The notes beneath the pieces are model-generated. The model had not been told where the DNA came from and ran no database searches. It worked only from the letters and a program-made list of their open reading frames with translations. From NCBI GenBank assembly GCA_013368325.1, contig JAACJK010000168.1:434001-498000 (forward strand): a stretch of 64,000 nt of DNA. The letters run 5' to 3'. A program made the translations under genes and the position numbers. Shown piece after piece: positions 1 through 11,059 of the stretch (position 1 is the stretch's first letter; every line of letters starts with the position of its first letter). Origin of the DNA: Ephemerocybe angulata (Eukaryota > Basidiomycota > Agaricomycetes > Agaricales > Psathyrellaceae).

Positions 1-2158
1 TATATACGGTGGCGCTCGTTGTTCTCGAAACATCTGTCGGCTAGATAGTAGGGCGGGGTGATGACGTTGGAGTCGATAATTGGAAAGCGGGACAGCGGGA
101 TCAGGTTTGATGCTGTTTGATGGCTTGCCGCCTGTAATCGACCGGTTAACCAACATTTAGCGATTAACAAACAGTAGAGCACATGGCACATACTTCTTTG
201 AGAGTCCCCAAGGGAGCGAGTAGTTCAGATGTGCGTGTATGGAGGGGGGGAAGCCTCACTAACCGCTGCGCACGCGATGCCAATATGGCTTCAAGCGGAG
301 GACGCGAACAGCCACATCTACGCGATGCCTGGTGTGGCTTCAAGCGTAGTCGTGACTGCGCGGATAGGAAGACATGAGCCCGCGAGAGGGGCACGCAGCA
401 TTCGAGGAGCAGGAGCGGTGAAGAAAAAAGATTAGGCGCGCGACGCAAACGTGACGGCGATGCTGGCAGGCCGTGGGAACAACTTACCAAAGCGCGATGT
501 GATTCTCAGTTTTCCCCCTTCCTCCTCGACTATTGGTGTGAAAACGCGTTCTTGTATAAAGCTAGTATTTTTAAATACATTGGTGAAGAAATTGGGAGCT
601 AGGAGTGAGGGTAAGTGCAGCTATGAGCGAGTTTGTTTGTATGGAGCGTGGGAAAGACTTTGTCTTTTATATTATAGATATAATCAGCAAAAAAGCGACC
701 TTTCGCTTTGCTCCTGGTTTTCTCAGTACCACGATAGCAAGAACAGGCCATAGTCCACCACCTGTTCGTCCCACCATCGCCACCACTACTCGTACCTGTA
801 TCACCCGTATGGCGGTGAAAGTGAAAGGCCTTAGCGACACTACGACGCCAGTTGACCGTTAAACATTGCGCGTGTGCCTACCCCCTGGAGCCCATCTGCC
901 GGCCACGCTTGTGGGCAAATCGTAGATTGCGGCGCTGGACCCTCTTCGTACTCATAGTCTGCTCTAGTCTCGGAAATCGTCTCAAGAATATCGGTGGTTT
1001 TGCTGGTGAGTTCTTGAGGTTGGCTGGATGGGTGTGTGATCGCCAGCTTGAGGCGGCAAACCCCTCGAGCGTCAATAGAACTGAGCACTGAGGATGGATA
1101 ATCGTGAGTAGTGAGCTCTTTATCTGACCTGCTTCTCAACTAAACTCCAAAATCTAAAACATGTCGGACGCTACCACACACGCTCGCACTGTTCTCATTC
1201 GAATGCGGCACCCTTCCGACTACCCACCTTCTCCCCGTCCTTCATCTTGGCTCTCCTTTCAAGATCAGTTACTTTCAACGGCGCTGTTTCGAAAGTTTGA
1301 GGAGGGGTCGGGCATTTGGGCGTATTCAAATCGCTGGTCCAATATCTGGAGGTTGGCTCATGTGGTCGTTCATCCCCGTTTTCCCGTCTCATTTCGTGCG
1401 CACTTGGCACCGCTTTCTATAACTGCAAGTCGGCTCTGTTTCACCTTCGGTCTCGTCCTCCATCCCTCCCTCTCTCAGTGTCTCCCACTCTCGGCCACGT
1501 AGACTCTCTGTGGGGTATACCGGTCAACTCGAGCTCACCGGTACCTCGTTTCTCGCGCAGCGAAAGTCTTTCCTGTCTGTGTATGACATTCCGTGCCAAT
1601 TTTGCCGCCCTGGTTCCCTTGAACGCCTCACCGCCTTTCCGACGCTTTCTACTCCCGACAGATAGTGTCAGATACTACTCGATAAGGAGGTCTTGAGCAG
1701 GCTCGTTTTACATGCTCTCTCCGTTTGATCAGGTATCGTTGGCTGTTTGGGCTGGCGCCTCCCCGGGGGCTGGACGGTTCAGCACTCGGAACCTGGGGCG
1801 TCCAAGATCGTCTGAGTCGATGATCTGCCTTTCGACTCGAGAGTGATAGACTCAGCGATGGACGTCATCTCGAGGGGCGAACGATGAGGGCACCCGAGCA
1901 CGAATCCGAGCCAATTCGAGGCTCTAAGGTGACAACACGATTTTATTGAGACATAGGTGTTGCCAGCCGCGACGCCCCGTGACCCGATCCCCGTACACGT
2001 ACAGACTTTAAGCGCCGCCGTATTCGGGTACCCCTCGTTGGAGTCTGTATATCGACAGGAAGATCGACCACTGGGGCGTTGGGTGAATCCCGTCCCCCGT
2101 GGCTATAAACGCCCAGCCATGTGTTTACATCGATTCGACGCTGCGTGGATGAACGTTG
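1..2158. other. Gene-poor region, no supported gene
   Basis: Only short overlapping ORFs of about 60-126 codons are present on both strands and none shows a recognisable domain or a convincing splice chain. An imperfect direct repeat of about 25 bp lies at 273-297 and 321-346. An ATG at 1161 sits in an A-rich context that could be a fungal start, but I could not extend it into a coherent multi-exon frame. Confidence 0.5.
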
Positions 2159-2377
2159 TGTCAAAAGTGCTGGAGTGACCGGGGATCGAACCCGGGACCA
2201 TCTGCAATCATGGCTGGACGCTCTACCACTGAGCTACCACCCTGCGGGTAGACAATGGGGAGTCAACACTATAGGGCCTTAACATTCCCCATACACAGGC
2301 TCGTCACCTGTGGGAAACAGTCGCATATGCACTGCTCCAATGCTGAGTCTGGGCTGTCGATTGACCACTTCCAACAC
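2159..2377. repeat. Direct repeat copy 1, 219 bp, containing a tRNA-like gene
   Basis: This 219-bp block is identical by eye to 2463-2681, offset by 304 bp, with 85 bp of unrelated sequence between them. It holds the tRNA-like unit on the minus strand plus about 130 bp of 5' flank. Complete identity, including non-genic flank, implies a recent segmental duplication. Confidence 0.9.
2171..2243 (-). tRNA. tRNA-like gene, isotype unresolved, copy 1
   Basis: Read on the minus strand the 73-nt unit has a good A box (TAGCTCAGTGG), a perfect B box (GGTTCGATCC), a 4-bp D stem, a 5-bp T stem (CCGGG/CCCGG) and a seven-base T loop. A TTTT Pol III terminator follows a few bases after the 3' end (A-run at 2163-2166 on the plus strand). 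The acceptor stem pairs only with two G-U pairs and an A-C mismatch at its base. The anticodon arm does not form a canonical 5-bp stem with U33; a GCA (Cys) reading is the best guess. It is either a diverged tRNA-Cys-like gene or a tRNA pseudogene that keeps its Pol III promoter. Confidence 0.6.
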
Positions 2378-2462
2378 AGCCCCGCAATCGACAGGCCCAT
2401 CAACGGACCATGCCGACAGCAGAGCAACTCCTGAACAAGCCAGCGCAGCGGGGCTCATAACT

Positions 2463-2681
2463 TGTCAAAAGTGCTGGAGTGACCGGGGATCGAACCCGGG
2501 ACCATCTGCAATCATGGCTGGACGCTCTACCACTGAGCTACCACCCTGCGGGTAGACAATGGGGAGTCAACACTATAGGGCCTTAACATTCCCCATACAC
2601 AGGCTCGTCACCTGTGGGAAACAGTCGCATATGCACTGCTCCAATGCTGAGTCTGGGCTGTCGATTGACCACTTCCAACAC
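2463..2681. repeat. Direct repeat copy 2, 219 bp
   Basis: Second, identical copy of the block at 2159-2377. The flanking sequences differ on both sides, so the duplicated unit ends sharply at 2463 and 2681. Confidence 0.9.
2475..2547 (-). tRNA. tRNA-like gene, isotype unresolved, copy 2
   Basis: Identical to the 73-nt tRNA-like unit at 2171-2243, with the same A and B boxes, T arm, defective anticodon arm and TTTT terminator (plus-strand A-run at 2467-2470). Its promoter boxes lie inside the duplicated block, so both copies should be equally transcribable. Confidence 0.6.
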
Positions 2682-3433
2682 GTTGGCAGGCTAGCTCTCG
2701 AGACGGGGGATCCTGTGCGAGAGCGGGATGGGTGTGGGAAGTTGCAGTGCGTCTGTCGGGCGAGCCGCTGAGCACCTGCGATTTATCTGGGTGGGACGTC
2801 CAAGCATCTCACTGCCTCTCCAGTCCGCCGCCCGCTTCCGTCTCGCAGATGCCTCCACCCTATGATCCGTCTGGACCCCACCGTGCTGACGAACTCAATA
2901 GCTTCGGCACCTTCCTTCCTCTGAACTTAGGAATGCTCGATATGCGGGAATGTCATAAACTGGCACCCTCCGTTTTCGTTTCCTTTACTTAGTGCTAGTT
3001 GTTTGGACTTGCGCCTGCTGACTCGAGCACGTCTTGCGAGACTACCGCTGCCAGAATCGTAGGTGGATACGCCGTATACAGAAAAGACTTGCCCTCGCAC
3101 GCGCGCGGGATAAAATCACTCACTCATCAATGGATGTGATTTTTGGGTGGTTGACTGGTCGACTTCTACCGCTCATGTGGAAAATCCACTCCCGCATCAG
3201 ATGATCGAGAGGGCGGCGCCCTGCATCTTAAGACACAGGATAGGATGGGATGTATCTGGACAATCTTTATGACCTGGACCGCCCTTCTCCCGCCCCTCTC
3301 CCATAGCTTCTCCCGGAGAAATGTAGACACCTCAATGATCTGCTTGATGCACATAAATGGGTCTGGCCGTGTTGACGCGACGAAGCTCCCATTCCGACAG
3401 ACCATCATGTAAAATTCAATCAGGACCGGCGAG
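2682..3433. other. Intergenic, nothing recognised
   Basis: Contains a few ORFs below 90 codons. A plus-strand open stretch from about 3200 to 3412 ends in TAA just upstream of the next ORF and could be a lost 5' exon of it, but no splice pair joins them convincingly. Confidence 0.4.
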
Positions 3434-3952
3434 ATGAAAGTTCGTCTCAAATGTATAAAGATAAACCTCGATGTGATGACGAAGTACTCAGGATTTTCCA
3501 AGCTGAACCCCCCGTACTCGATATCAGTCTCGTTGAAAATCAAACCCACCTTCGTACGAATGAACTCCCCAGTACCCCGGTTGTCTGGCGTTATGGCAGA
3601 TGTCTCTGTCTCGCTGACTACACAGGTAGGTGCCTGCATATCTTATTCGTGCTGTACTGTGCGTACTCACACCCAAAATCCATAGACCCCGAAATATACG
3701 GTCACCTGGGTCATAGGAACCTCGCCTACTGGAACCAGCATAGAGTCAGCTAGCTACACCATTGCAGCCCCCCCCTGGAATCCTGCCTCAGGGCGCTCCC
3801 ATGACAGTGGAGACCCTGTCACCACCATCACGGGCCGATATGTACGAGACCATGGTACCATTATGAAGCGTCAGCGCTATGTTCAAGTTATCGGCGAGGG
3901 GGCCGATGATGATTCCGAGAAGAAGGAAATCTCTATCAAAGAGCTCGACTGA
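3434..3952 (+). CDS. Hypothetical protein, two exons, family not recognised
   Basis: Exons 3434-3625 and 3686-3952 are joined by a 60-nt intron with a GTAGGT donor and a TAG acceptor, and the frame continues exactly across it to give 152 codons and a TGA stop. The second exon reads as real protein: a TWVIGTSPTGTS stretch, a TITGRYVRDHG stretch and an acidic tail (GEGADDDSEKKE). The ATG at 3434 is the first in frame after an in-frame TAA at 3410-3412, but an additional 5' exon cannot be excluded. No domain is recognised and the locus lies among gene relics, so it may be the 3' part of a decayed gene. Confidence 0.45.
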
Positions 3953-5629
3953 GTAGATTCTCTTCGGGAATATGTACTTCTCCCTTCTATTATAAATTCT
4001 TTCGTCTGAGAGTAACTCTCCACGTACCGTACCTTGCCTCATCGGCATTGTCGACTGAGGATGTTTACTCACTGAGGAAATATGTGATCATACAATTAAT
4101 AAATAGTTCTTAGCGTACAGTTAATGGATAGGTCTGAGTGGGTATCATATCACATTGCCCATGCGACTGTGCACCAAGGCTTGGTATGGTCTTTCTGGGC
4201 GCTTATTAGGAACCCATATCCATATGGTCTCGGTTTCCGCTGGGATTTCGCCAAGATGTGCGGACGGGCTTGACAAATTCCCCTCCGTACCTCATACATT
4301 CTTGGTCCCTTCCCTTCCCGGGGATGGGAGAATCCTCTCATTCCGGGAGTGATATTAGCTGTGTGTCGAGAAACCCGTTCCAATTATAGTTCCCGCTCCC
4401 TTCCTAGGATCATATCTAATACTAATACCTGGAAGCCGTTGCCGGGAGAAGCTGAGCGCGGTATTGAATTATCACCCGCTAAAGATTTGTGAGCGAGTTT
4501 GGATGCATTGCAGAGGCCACTGGGCACGTCAGCTGCAACCATGTAGCGTGCTACTGCCCTTATCTCCTAACAAATGTATCACTTTTCGATGGTCAATGGA
4601 TGATCCAGACTCCCATTTCCATCTGCAACTCTTTCCGGGCATTTTGTTGTGGTTAGTATCGGATGTAGAATTCATGGCAGTTATGTGCACCGCTCCCCGC
4701 AGTCGCCCCCATAGCTCCATATAAGATGTGATACCATTACGGAGGATTTCTATCTTACCTTCGCAGCTGACTTCGACCTTGACATCTCAAGTCAATGGCA
4801 TCTACGATTCTCCTCTCGTCTCTGAATAGTCACCCAACAGCTCCAGTGCTCCTTACAGCTGCTATAACGGAGGTCCGTGAGCAATGGGTCCCCTTGCACA
4901 GTTTTGATATTGATACATATTCCGGGAACTATAGCACTACATGGGTCCATCCTATACCCCAATTAGAATATGTGCACCTTCGGAGATGGGAACTTCACCC
5001 TCCACTCTGGCTCCCACCTCTGAACCACTGGTACGGCCCATTGTCTGCGAGAGCCATGGAGTCCACCACATGCTATTCGAACCGATTTCTAGTGGCCCGC
5101 CTTCAAAGTTGCAAGCAGATAAAGTTGCACCAACCGTTGCAGATGGCTCTCTCGAAGAGGTTGATTAGACTACTCTCCGTAGTGCTATCCAGTCTGTGAA
5201 CAGTGACGGATCTGTGTTCTGAATTAGGTGTTTCTACCTCCGCTTGAACTTTGTATGTAACTCCATTGTTGAGGAGGATCCCACATCCAAGCCCCACCAA
5301 ATACATTTCGTTCTCAAAGGCTTCCAGAATATACGTCCTGTTGGAAGCGTCGGGCGTGACCCAATTATTGGGAACGGAGGGAAGATCAGGTGGTACCGAC
5401 AGGGCGAATGCAGTCGAGACACCACGAAGGATTTACGGAGGCCCCAACATCGACTGAACCAAAGTGCACCAGCACAACTTGGTACAACACCGCAATTCAT
5501 CCTCAGTCGATCAAAAGGCGAGCAAGCGGATTGGCGCAAACTCCTATACATAAATAAATTTCAAAAGAATTCTAAATGGTCTGAGTAGATAGACATCATA
5601 ATTGCAGAAGGGTTAGGAGGTAAAAGGCG
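3953..5629. other. Decayed coding relics, no gene model possible
   Basis: Several plus-strand pieces look protein-like (about 4155-4350, 4464-4724, 4941-5168), but each is broken by stops and frame changes and no consistent intron set rejoins them. They may belong to one or two old genes. No family was recognised. Confidence 0.3.
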
Positions 5630-7265
5630 CTATACCGAGACCCCGGACTCATGGGGATAATCGTTCTGGGGCTCACAGTCAAAAAGTAGTGTCGACACCA
5701 CTGACCTGACCCTAAGATCACTGCTTCTCTGAATATTGAGTAGGAGGCGGCAGGAGAGAATAGGCAGCACAAAGGCCTGAAGACTGTAATAAGGGAAATT
5801 TGATGTTCAACCGCTGATAAAGCAATTGAAGGTCGGATAACACGCACTTGGAGCAAATCCTAGGATATGTGGTTAGTCTCTCCACTGATGCCAATAATTT
5901 GAGGGTTTTTTCTGCTTGACTTACAAGTTTGGTATTTCATTGAATCCCATCCGCTAATTTCCAGTCATTATATAAGCCCTTGTGGTTGGTGGCGTGTTCT
6001 CAATCCACTTACCACACTAAGAGCGACAAGGACTGTGTTTAAAAGTCGAATCACTGCTGCCGCCGTCATTAAGGGGGATTTAAATGACAGAGATTTGAAG
6101 TGACAAGCGTACCAGTCAGAGATAAAATGTACAAACCACTGTCTCGGCGTACGATAGCAAGCAATACCCCCGAGTGATCTCTATACCGCATGTAGAGGAC
6201 GGCAAGGACTAAAACCGCTAGGCCTGGCCACAAATTAACATACCGTTAAGAGCTAGACCTTGGACTCTGAAGAAATAAAACTTGCCTATACTCTCCGCTA
6301 ATGCAATGTATGTCCCATTACGGAGTGCTTGCATGCTAGCAGGTGAGATGCTCCCTGTCCAGCTACAGGCATAACCCAATGCTCGATCAATATCTGCAGT
6401 AGGAACAGCTACAGGGAAACATAATTAACCCTTCAGTCAAAGCAACATATACATGTGGATTCTCACCCCGCGAAGCTTCCTTCATATAGCTGAACTGGGA
6501 CACGATGTACCCAGCCGTCACCCCCTGAGATCACCAGTTCTATGTCAACGCAACTGATACAAAGGTATGCGCTTACTGTATACACGACCAGTAACGCAAC
6601 CAGATATTGACGGTTTGCGCCTAGTAGCGCATGAAGACATAGCAGAAGCATAACTGCTAACATTCAGCCCAGGACCCTTCAACGTGTACCGAACTTACGC
6701 TCAGATGCAGTTGTCGTAACCTTGTACGCAACTGTCAGAAGCTCAGAGTCAACACTTTGTGTCGGGACGCAGAGTACAACCATAATCACGCACCTTGATT
6801 AACCAACCACATGGACTGGCAGACCTGAAAGCAAGTATAATATCTTAATGTAAGCGAGGGCCTTTGCAGATTTCGATGATAGGCCGACCGAGGGAGGTAG
6901 AACCATGTTTACGCGGAAGCCGTCTGGTAGCCTGCTTTAGTGCTCATGTCACGCTGTTCGACTGAAAACCCATACCTATGAGTGCCATCACCATATAAAG
7001 GATGGGTAGATATCGAGTTAATAAGAGCAAGAGCTTTCCTGCGCGCCATCTCTGATGCCAGAGCACTGATACCTGCGTTGCGCCGAGATGAGCCTGGTGC
7101 AAAATAAGAGGGACTAACAATAATATACATTACCTCCTCCTCAAATGTTATGAGGTAATAGTACAGCTGCGGAGTGCATATGAACAGTAGTCTCAATATC
7201 GTGTTTGAACCATGTATACACTCACGTAGGTTATATAGAAACTGACTGAAGAGGTTGAACATCAA
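5630..7265 (-). pseudogene. DUF6533-like multi-spanning membrane protein, copy A
   Basis: Spliced minus-strand pieces match a fungal serpentine-like membrane protein. They include a Y-Y-Y-L-I-T-F-E-E-E motif near 7120, followed after an intron by an LWHQRWRAGKLL...RYLP segment near 7000-7075. These are the two halves of a DUF6533-type domain. Further on are a hydrophobic LLLCLHALLGA segment near 6600-6660 and a C-terminal PILSCRLLLNIQ helix followed by VVSTLLFD at 5630-5760, ending in TAG at 5630-5632. Exons are short, as in the sister copies B-F in this window. I could not find the expected first exon (MxLSPEEV type), and the middle exons are uncertain, so it is probably decaying. Family name is inferred from motif pattern. 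Confidence 0.5.
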
Positions 7266-8699
7266 TGTTGCGTAACTTTTGTTTGTGAAGGACCTACGGG
7301 TGGTGTACTGAATTTGAACTCGGTATTAGCCACATTATACTCCGAAGTTATTCAAAACCTCACGACAAACATTTTGTACTGTCCATGAGTATACCATTGT
7401 TTCCAAGTCATTAGCTGAGACGCTCATAGTATACTGCAGCAAAGTACGAGATCCTTCTAATTGGACAGGCCATATGGCTCTTTGAAGCTTTATAGCGCTC
7501 ATTCATGCGTCCTTCCTTGGATTCAATCGGCGATTCAGGATCAAGCACTCTTCGAAGACTCCAGAACATGCAATCTTCCAAAAGGATTCCGACCATCCAG
7601 GATCCTCATCTATAGCAGGCTCCTCCAACGCCGCATAATTTCCCGTCAACACCTCTCCAAGTTTTCAAATGATGGAATCTTTCCGTAACATCACCCTTCG
7701 ATCAATTTATTGCCAATAACACAGCTCTCAACGAGTTCTATCTGGGTGCGAACGCTCTACCTCTTCTCCCGCAGATCATGATACAGCCTTGGCACGGAAT
7801 ATATACCTAAATGCGCTGGGAGCGCAAATTCGGTCAATGGAATCACATTGTTTTTACTCCCTATTACGCGCCAAAGAATGTAGATGGACCAATCGCTAAA
7901 TCCTCGCTTAGTGGCATTGGTCGCAATAGGCCCCTCTCCCGAATTCTGACGGATTTAACACGGGCTTAGAAAGTGCACACACTCCATCCTCGAGAGCCTC
8001 GGCCCATCTCACGCCTGTGTATAGTTGTGGTAGTGGGGAATTGACTCGGTTCAAGTCCAAGAACTTTCGGGAAGCCAAGCCAATATGCCAGGGCGGCAAT
8101 CATACTAGTCATTGCAATACATAACGATCCCCTCACTGCTACCCCATCCGTGTGCACCGATTCTCGCCACCTTGCAGTCGATACTACTACCCACTTTGAA
8201 ATGTTTCTTACCACCATCACAAATTCTGTGAGCGCCTCTCAGGCGACTCTGTATGAGCCTCTCCCTACCTCTATTCTCTCACCAGGAGTGGTTGCAATGG
8301 TTAGTAGCTATTCATTCATGCATTGGATGAGATCTCTAATTTCATACACACCACCCTTCCGCACGCAAAATTAGAGCAATGTGGACTCGTACTATGGTCC
8401 ACCCAAGTATGAGAGGAGTCGAGATAGCTCCCGGAAGACACTTCCTACCACTTCTTGGCCAGCGGAACGTGCAGTTCCTGTCCCTACCATCCCAGAGGGT
8501 TGGCCTCACGGCATAGCACGGAGAAAATTCGAAGGCCCAAAGCCCGGTGCACCTGAAAACAACACCGAGGAAGATCACTACAAATCTCCTGCGGAGTATC
8601 CCCGAAGCATCAGGAATGAAGCTGTTTATAGCAGTCGGTCGAATGGCGAATCTCTTACTGAAATCGATTAGGAATAATGATAGAATTATAGAATACCTA
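7266..8699. other. No supported gene; scattered coding-like fragments
   Basis: A plus-strand stretch near 7680-7810 (reading TSPFDQFIANNTALNEF) looks protein-like but is isolated. Other ORFs are under 100 codons, overlap on opposite strands and show no family. Nothing else seen. Confidence 0.35.
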
Positions 8700-9084
8700 T
8701 GGTTTCTTCCTGAAGACAAAGTGGTCCAACCCCATCTCTTCCATATAACCCCATACAACTGCCAATCCCATTTTGTGGGACTTTCAGCTGCAGTCCCACC
8801 AAGAAGCACGAAGCGCTTCACCCTGTACTCGACGGCTTTATCGACGAAGTGAAGCCGACGGGTCCTGGTACTCGGGGGGAAGGACAATATATACACCCTT
8901 GATGGTTGCTTTTTCCACTCTAAACTCGCCCCCGATGGTTGAAACGTTGAGGAGTCGTTCCAATCTAGCTTTACAGAGGAGAATCCATCAGGAACATTTC
9001 CAGAGCGGGACCCCGGCCGATGATGACGCGGACGTTCTGTCCGGCCTCTTTCAGGCGGCGCGCGACGCTGCTGAGAATTGACAT
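8700..9084 (-). pseudogene. NmrA-like NAD(P)-binding protein relic
   Basis: On the minus strand three adjacent segments in different frames match successive parts of an NmrA/EasG-type Rossmann protein. They are a helix reading VARRLKEAGQNVRV near 9030-9075, a KLDWNDSSTF segment near 8950, and AVEYRVKRFVLLGG near 8800-8830. The frame changes between them are not bridged by splice signals. The glycine-rich GxxGxxG nucleotide-binding loop expected before VARRL is missing, because the start ATG leads straight into the helix. It is therefore a broken copy of a probable NADPH-dependent reductase-like protein. Confidence 0.6.
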
Positions 9085-9678
9085 CCGAGGGAAGTACAGA
9101 CTAGTACAGAGGTGCATAACGCTTTCGAGTTGATCCTCGTCATGAGCCGCAATTAATCTTCACCCGCTTGCCGCTGGTTGAGTCATCTAATGAATGGAAG
9201 CCAGGATACAATACCTTCCCGGTCCACATATGGGACACTGTATCCGCCGAGAAACCATTCAATAATAATTCTTACTTCCCAAAGGCACCTTTCTTCATGC
9301 CGCGATATTGGAGCCTAACGTGAAGGCAGAGGTCCGATGGAGGGTTACGTGATGCGCGATGAGTAAAATGCGCCAAGTCTCGGGATACGTGCAAGCATTG
9401 AAGCAACAGCCACATTACGTTTATTGTATTTGAGCGCCCACACATCCCAAGGGAGAACGAGTAGACCACAAAATGCCTTGAACGACGATTGTGACATGAC
9501 AGTCAATTTGCTATTAATTATGAGAATAGCGATCGACTGGTGACTCCAACTTACACCGTTCCACTATCACTCAAGTTTGCTCGTCGACCTTTTTCAGAAC
9601 AGGACTAGAAAACTGCTTCGCGCCCTCAATAGGCGCTATAACAGACCATCGATCCTTGGTGAAAACTTGTGTTTTGAG
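9085..9678. other. Intergenic, nothing recognised
   Basis: No ORF above 65 codons with a recognisable motif. It forms the 3' flank of the GFA gene. Confidence 0.5.
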
Positions 9679-10125
9679 TCAGCTTGGCTGCACTGAATTT
9701 GACGGAGCCCACAACTCACACTCCAGCGAGACAGGTTTGTCGGCGAAGTATTTGAAATTGCCTGTTTGGATAGCGGCACCATCACCATGCATGATGGACC
9801 GGTGCGAGAGAGCGCTTCCACATGTGCCGCAAAACGAGCGTGTGACTGCAAAGTTTGTGAACGATGTACGTCAGAAAGTAATGTCGACGAAAACACCACT
9901 CCTCATACCTGGATTCCCGCTGGCACCTGTCGTTTCATATGTTCGAACTGGTCCCACCATTACTGTATCCTTGAGGGGCGCAACGACGTTGGTGCTGAAT
10001 GCGCTTCCCGAGGTGCGCTTGCAGTCCCAGCAATGGCACAAGATTTGGCCCTGGAAAGAATCGCCATTCTGTATGCTTATCGTGGTTTCGCCGCAGAGGC
10101 AATGTCCTTGGATTGCTTGGGACAT
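9679..10125 (-). CDS. GFA-family (glutathione-dependent formaldehyde-activating enzyme-like) zinc protein
   Basis: complement(join(9679..9845, 9909..10125)), 127 aa. The 63-nt intron has a GTATGAGG donor and a CAG acceptor and restores the frame exactly. The CENP-V/GFA fold is marked by the zinc ligands: GHCLCGE near residue 8-13, CHCWDCKRTSGS near 31-42, and FCGTCGSAL after the splice. Length is normal for single-domain fungal GFA proteins. Members are annotated as formaldehyde-glutathione adduct formers, but most fungal paralogues are uncharacterised, so substrate is unknown. No signal peptide, so probably cytosolic. The 3' end lies near relics and the gene diverges from the GH28 gene. The gene model is secure; the exact function is not. 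Confidence 0.88.
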
Positions 10126-11059
10126 ATTGGGGGTGGGTGAGAGAGGGTCAGGATGGTTTTGGCGGGTGTAAATGTACGTATTTATTTACCTAGGGTAGTT
10201 GGGCAATATGATTAGATCCCGTGTTGCTGCGCAAAGGTTCCATGTGCTTCAGTAAAATCGGGGCATACGCTCGCGCTGACGCGTTCGGCACGCCGGACGC
10301 ACGCGTATGCGATATGCAAGTCGGCCTACATACCTACCGAAGAAAATATGGAGGAGGTTTCGGTATCACAGTGCAGATTGCACTTGCGCTTTGTGATCCT
10401 TAGCGCTGGTGAAGGGGGAAGTATTTGGAGAGGCCGCGAGGGATAGGTAGATTAGATTAGATGGAGGCAGTGTGCCACCAGGCCGTGATCAGCCAGGGCT
10501 GCCACTGCCAGGATGCTTTCTCCCTTCATCATCAGGTGTCCAGGATGTTGGCTTGCCTGCAGCGAATGCCTGGACCACTGGAGCCAGCATCGGGCCGTCC
10601 CGCCCTCGGCGGCGCGCCTTGGTAGTTCCTTGTCGCTCGCTACTATCCGGATTTCTCCCACTGCTCCACAACGCCCTTCCTCCTCGCCCAAGTGGATCTC
10701 TACGGCCCGTAGGAGGAGAAGGAAGCGTCTAATGAAGTGATCTGTTGCAACCCTGGGACTTATAAACTATTAGAGTTTCACCCAAGCTCCTCCATTCCCA
10801 TGTCATACTTCGATTCCAACTTCGATTCTGCCATTCCCCGTAGTAGTGAATTTGAATCCTCGAGGCGGATCCGGAGTGGAAGTACTGGGCTGTATCCTCA
10901 CACACTAGCTTGCCGTGGTGCGGATATTCGACATTCGACGAGGTTTAGCCAAAAGCTCGCTTCAACTGATCTTCCGCGAAGGGGGCCGATTCTTTATAAA
11001 TGGAGACTCAGAGACGTACTCAAGGCTCGACTAAACTTTGTCAAGTACATGGAGACACT
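10126..11059. other. Divergent intergenic region between GFA and GH28 genes
   Basis: Holds the promoters of both neighbours. An AGATTAGATTAGAT run occurs at about 10450-10463; the same motif recurs near 35691 and in reverse near 20345. Small ORFs at 10470-10740 are GC-rich and show no family. Confidence 0.5.
10995..11001 (+). promoter_or_regulatory. TATA box of the CBM1-GH28 gene
   Basis: TATAAAT, 59 bp upstream of the chosen ATG at 11060. This position rules out the in-frame ATGs at 11000 and 11048 as likely starts, because they would lie at or before the expected transcription start region. Confidence 0.65.

Noticed and set aside
2310..2992. Plus-strand ORFs through the tRNA-like duplication
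   Set aside because: They are translations of the tRNA-like units and duplicated flank and carry no protein motif.
8342..8896. 184-codon minus-strand ORF as one intact protein
   Set aside because: Only its first part matches the NmrA-like relic; the remainder is not recognisable and the preceding NmrA segments are in other frames, so it is treated as part of a broken gene.
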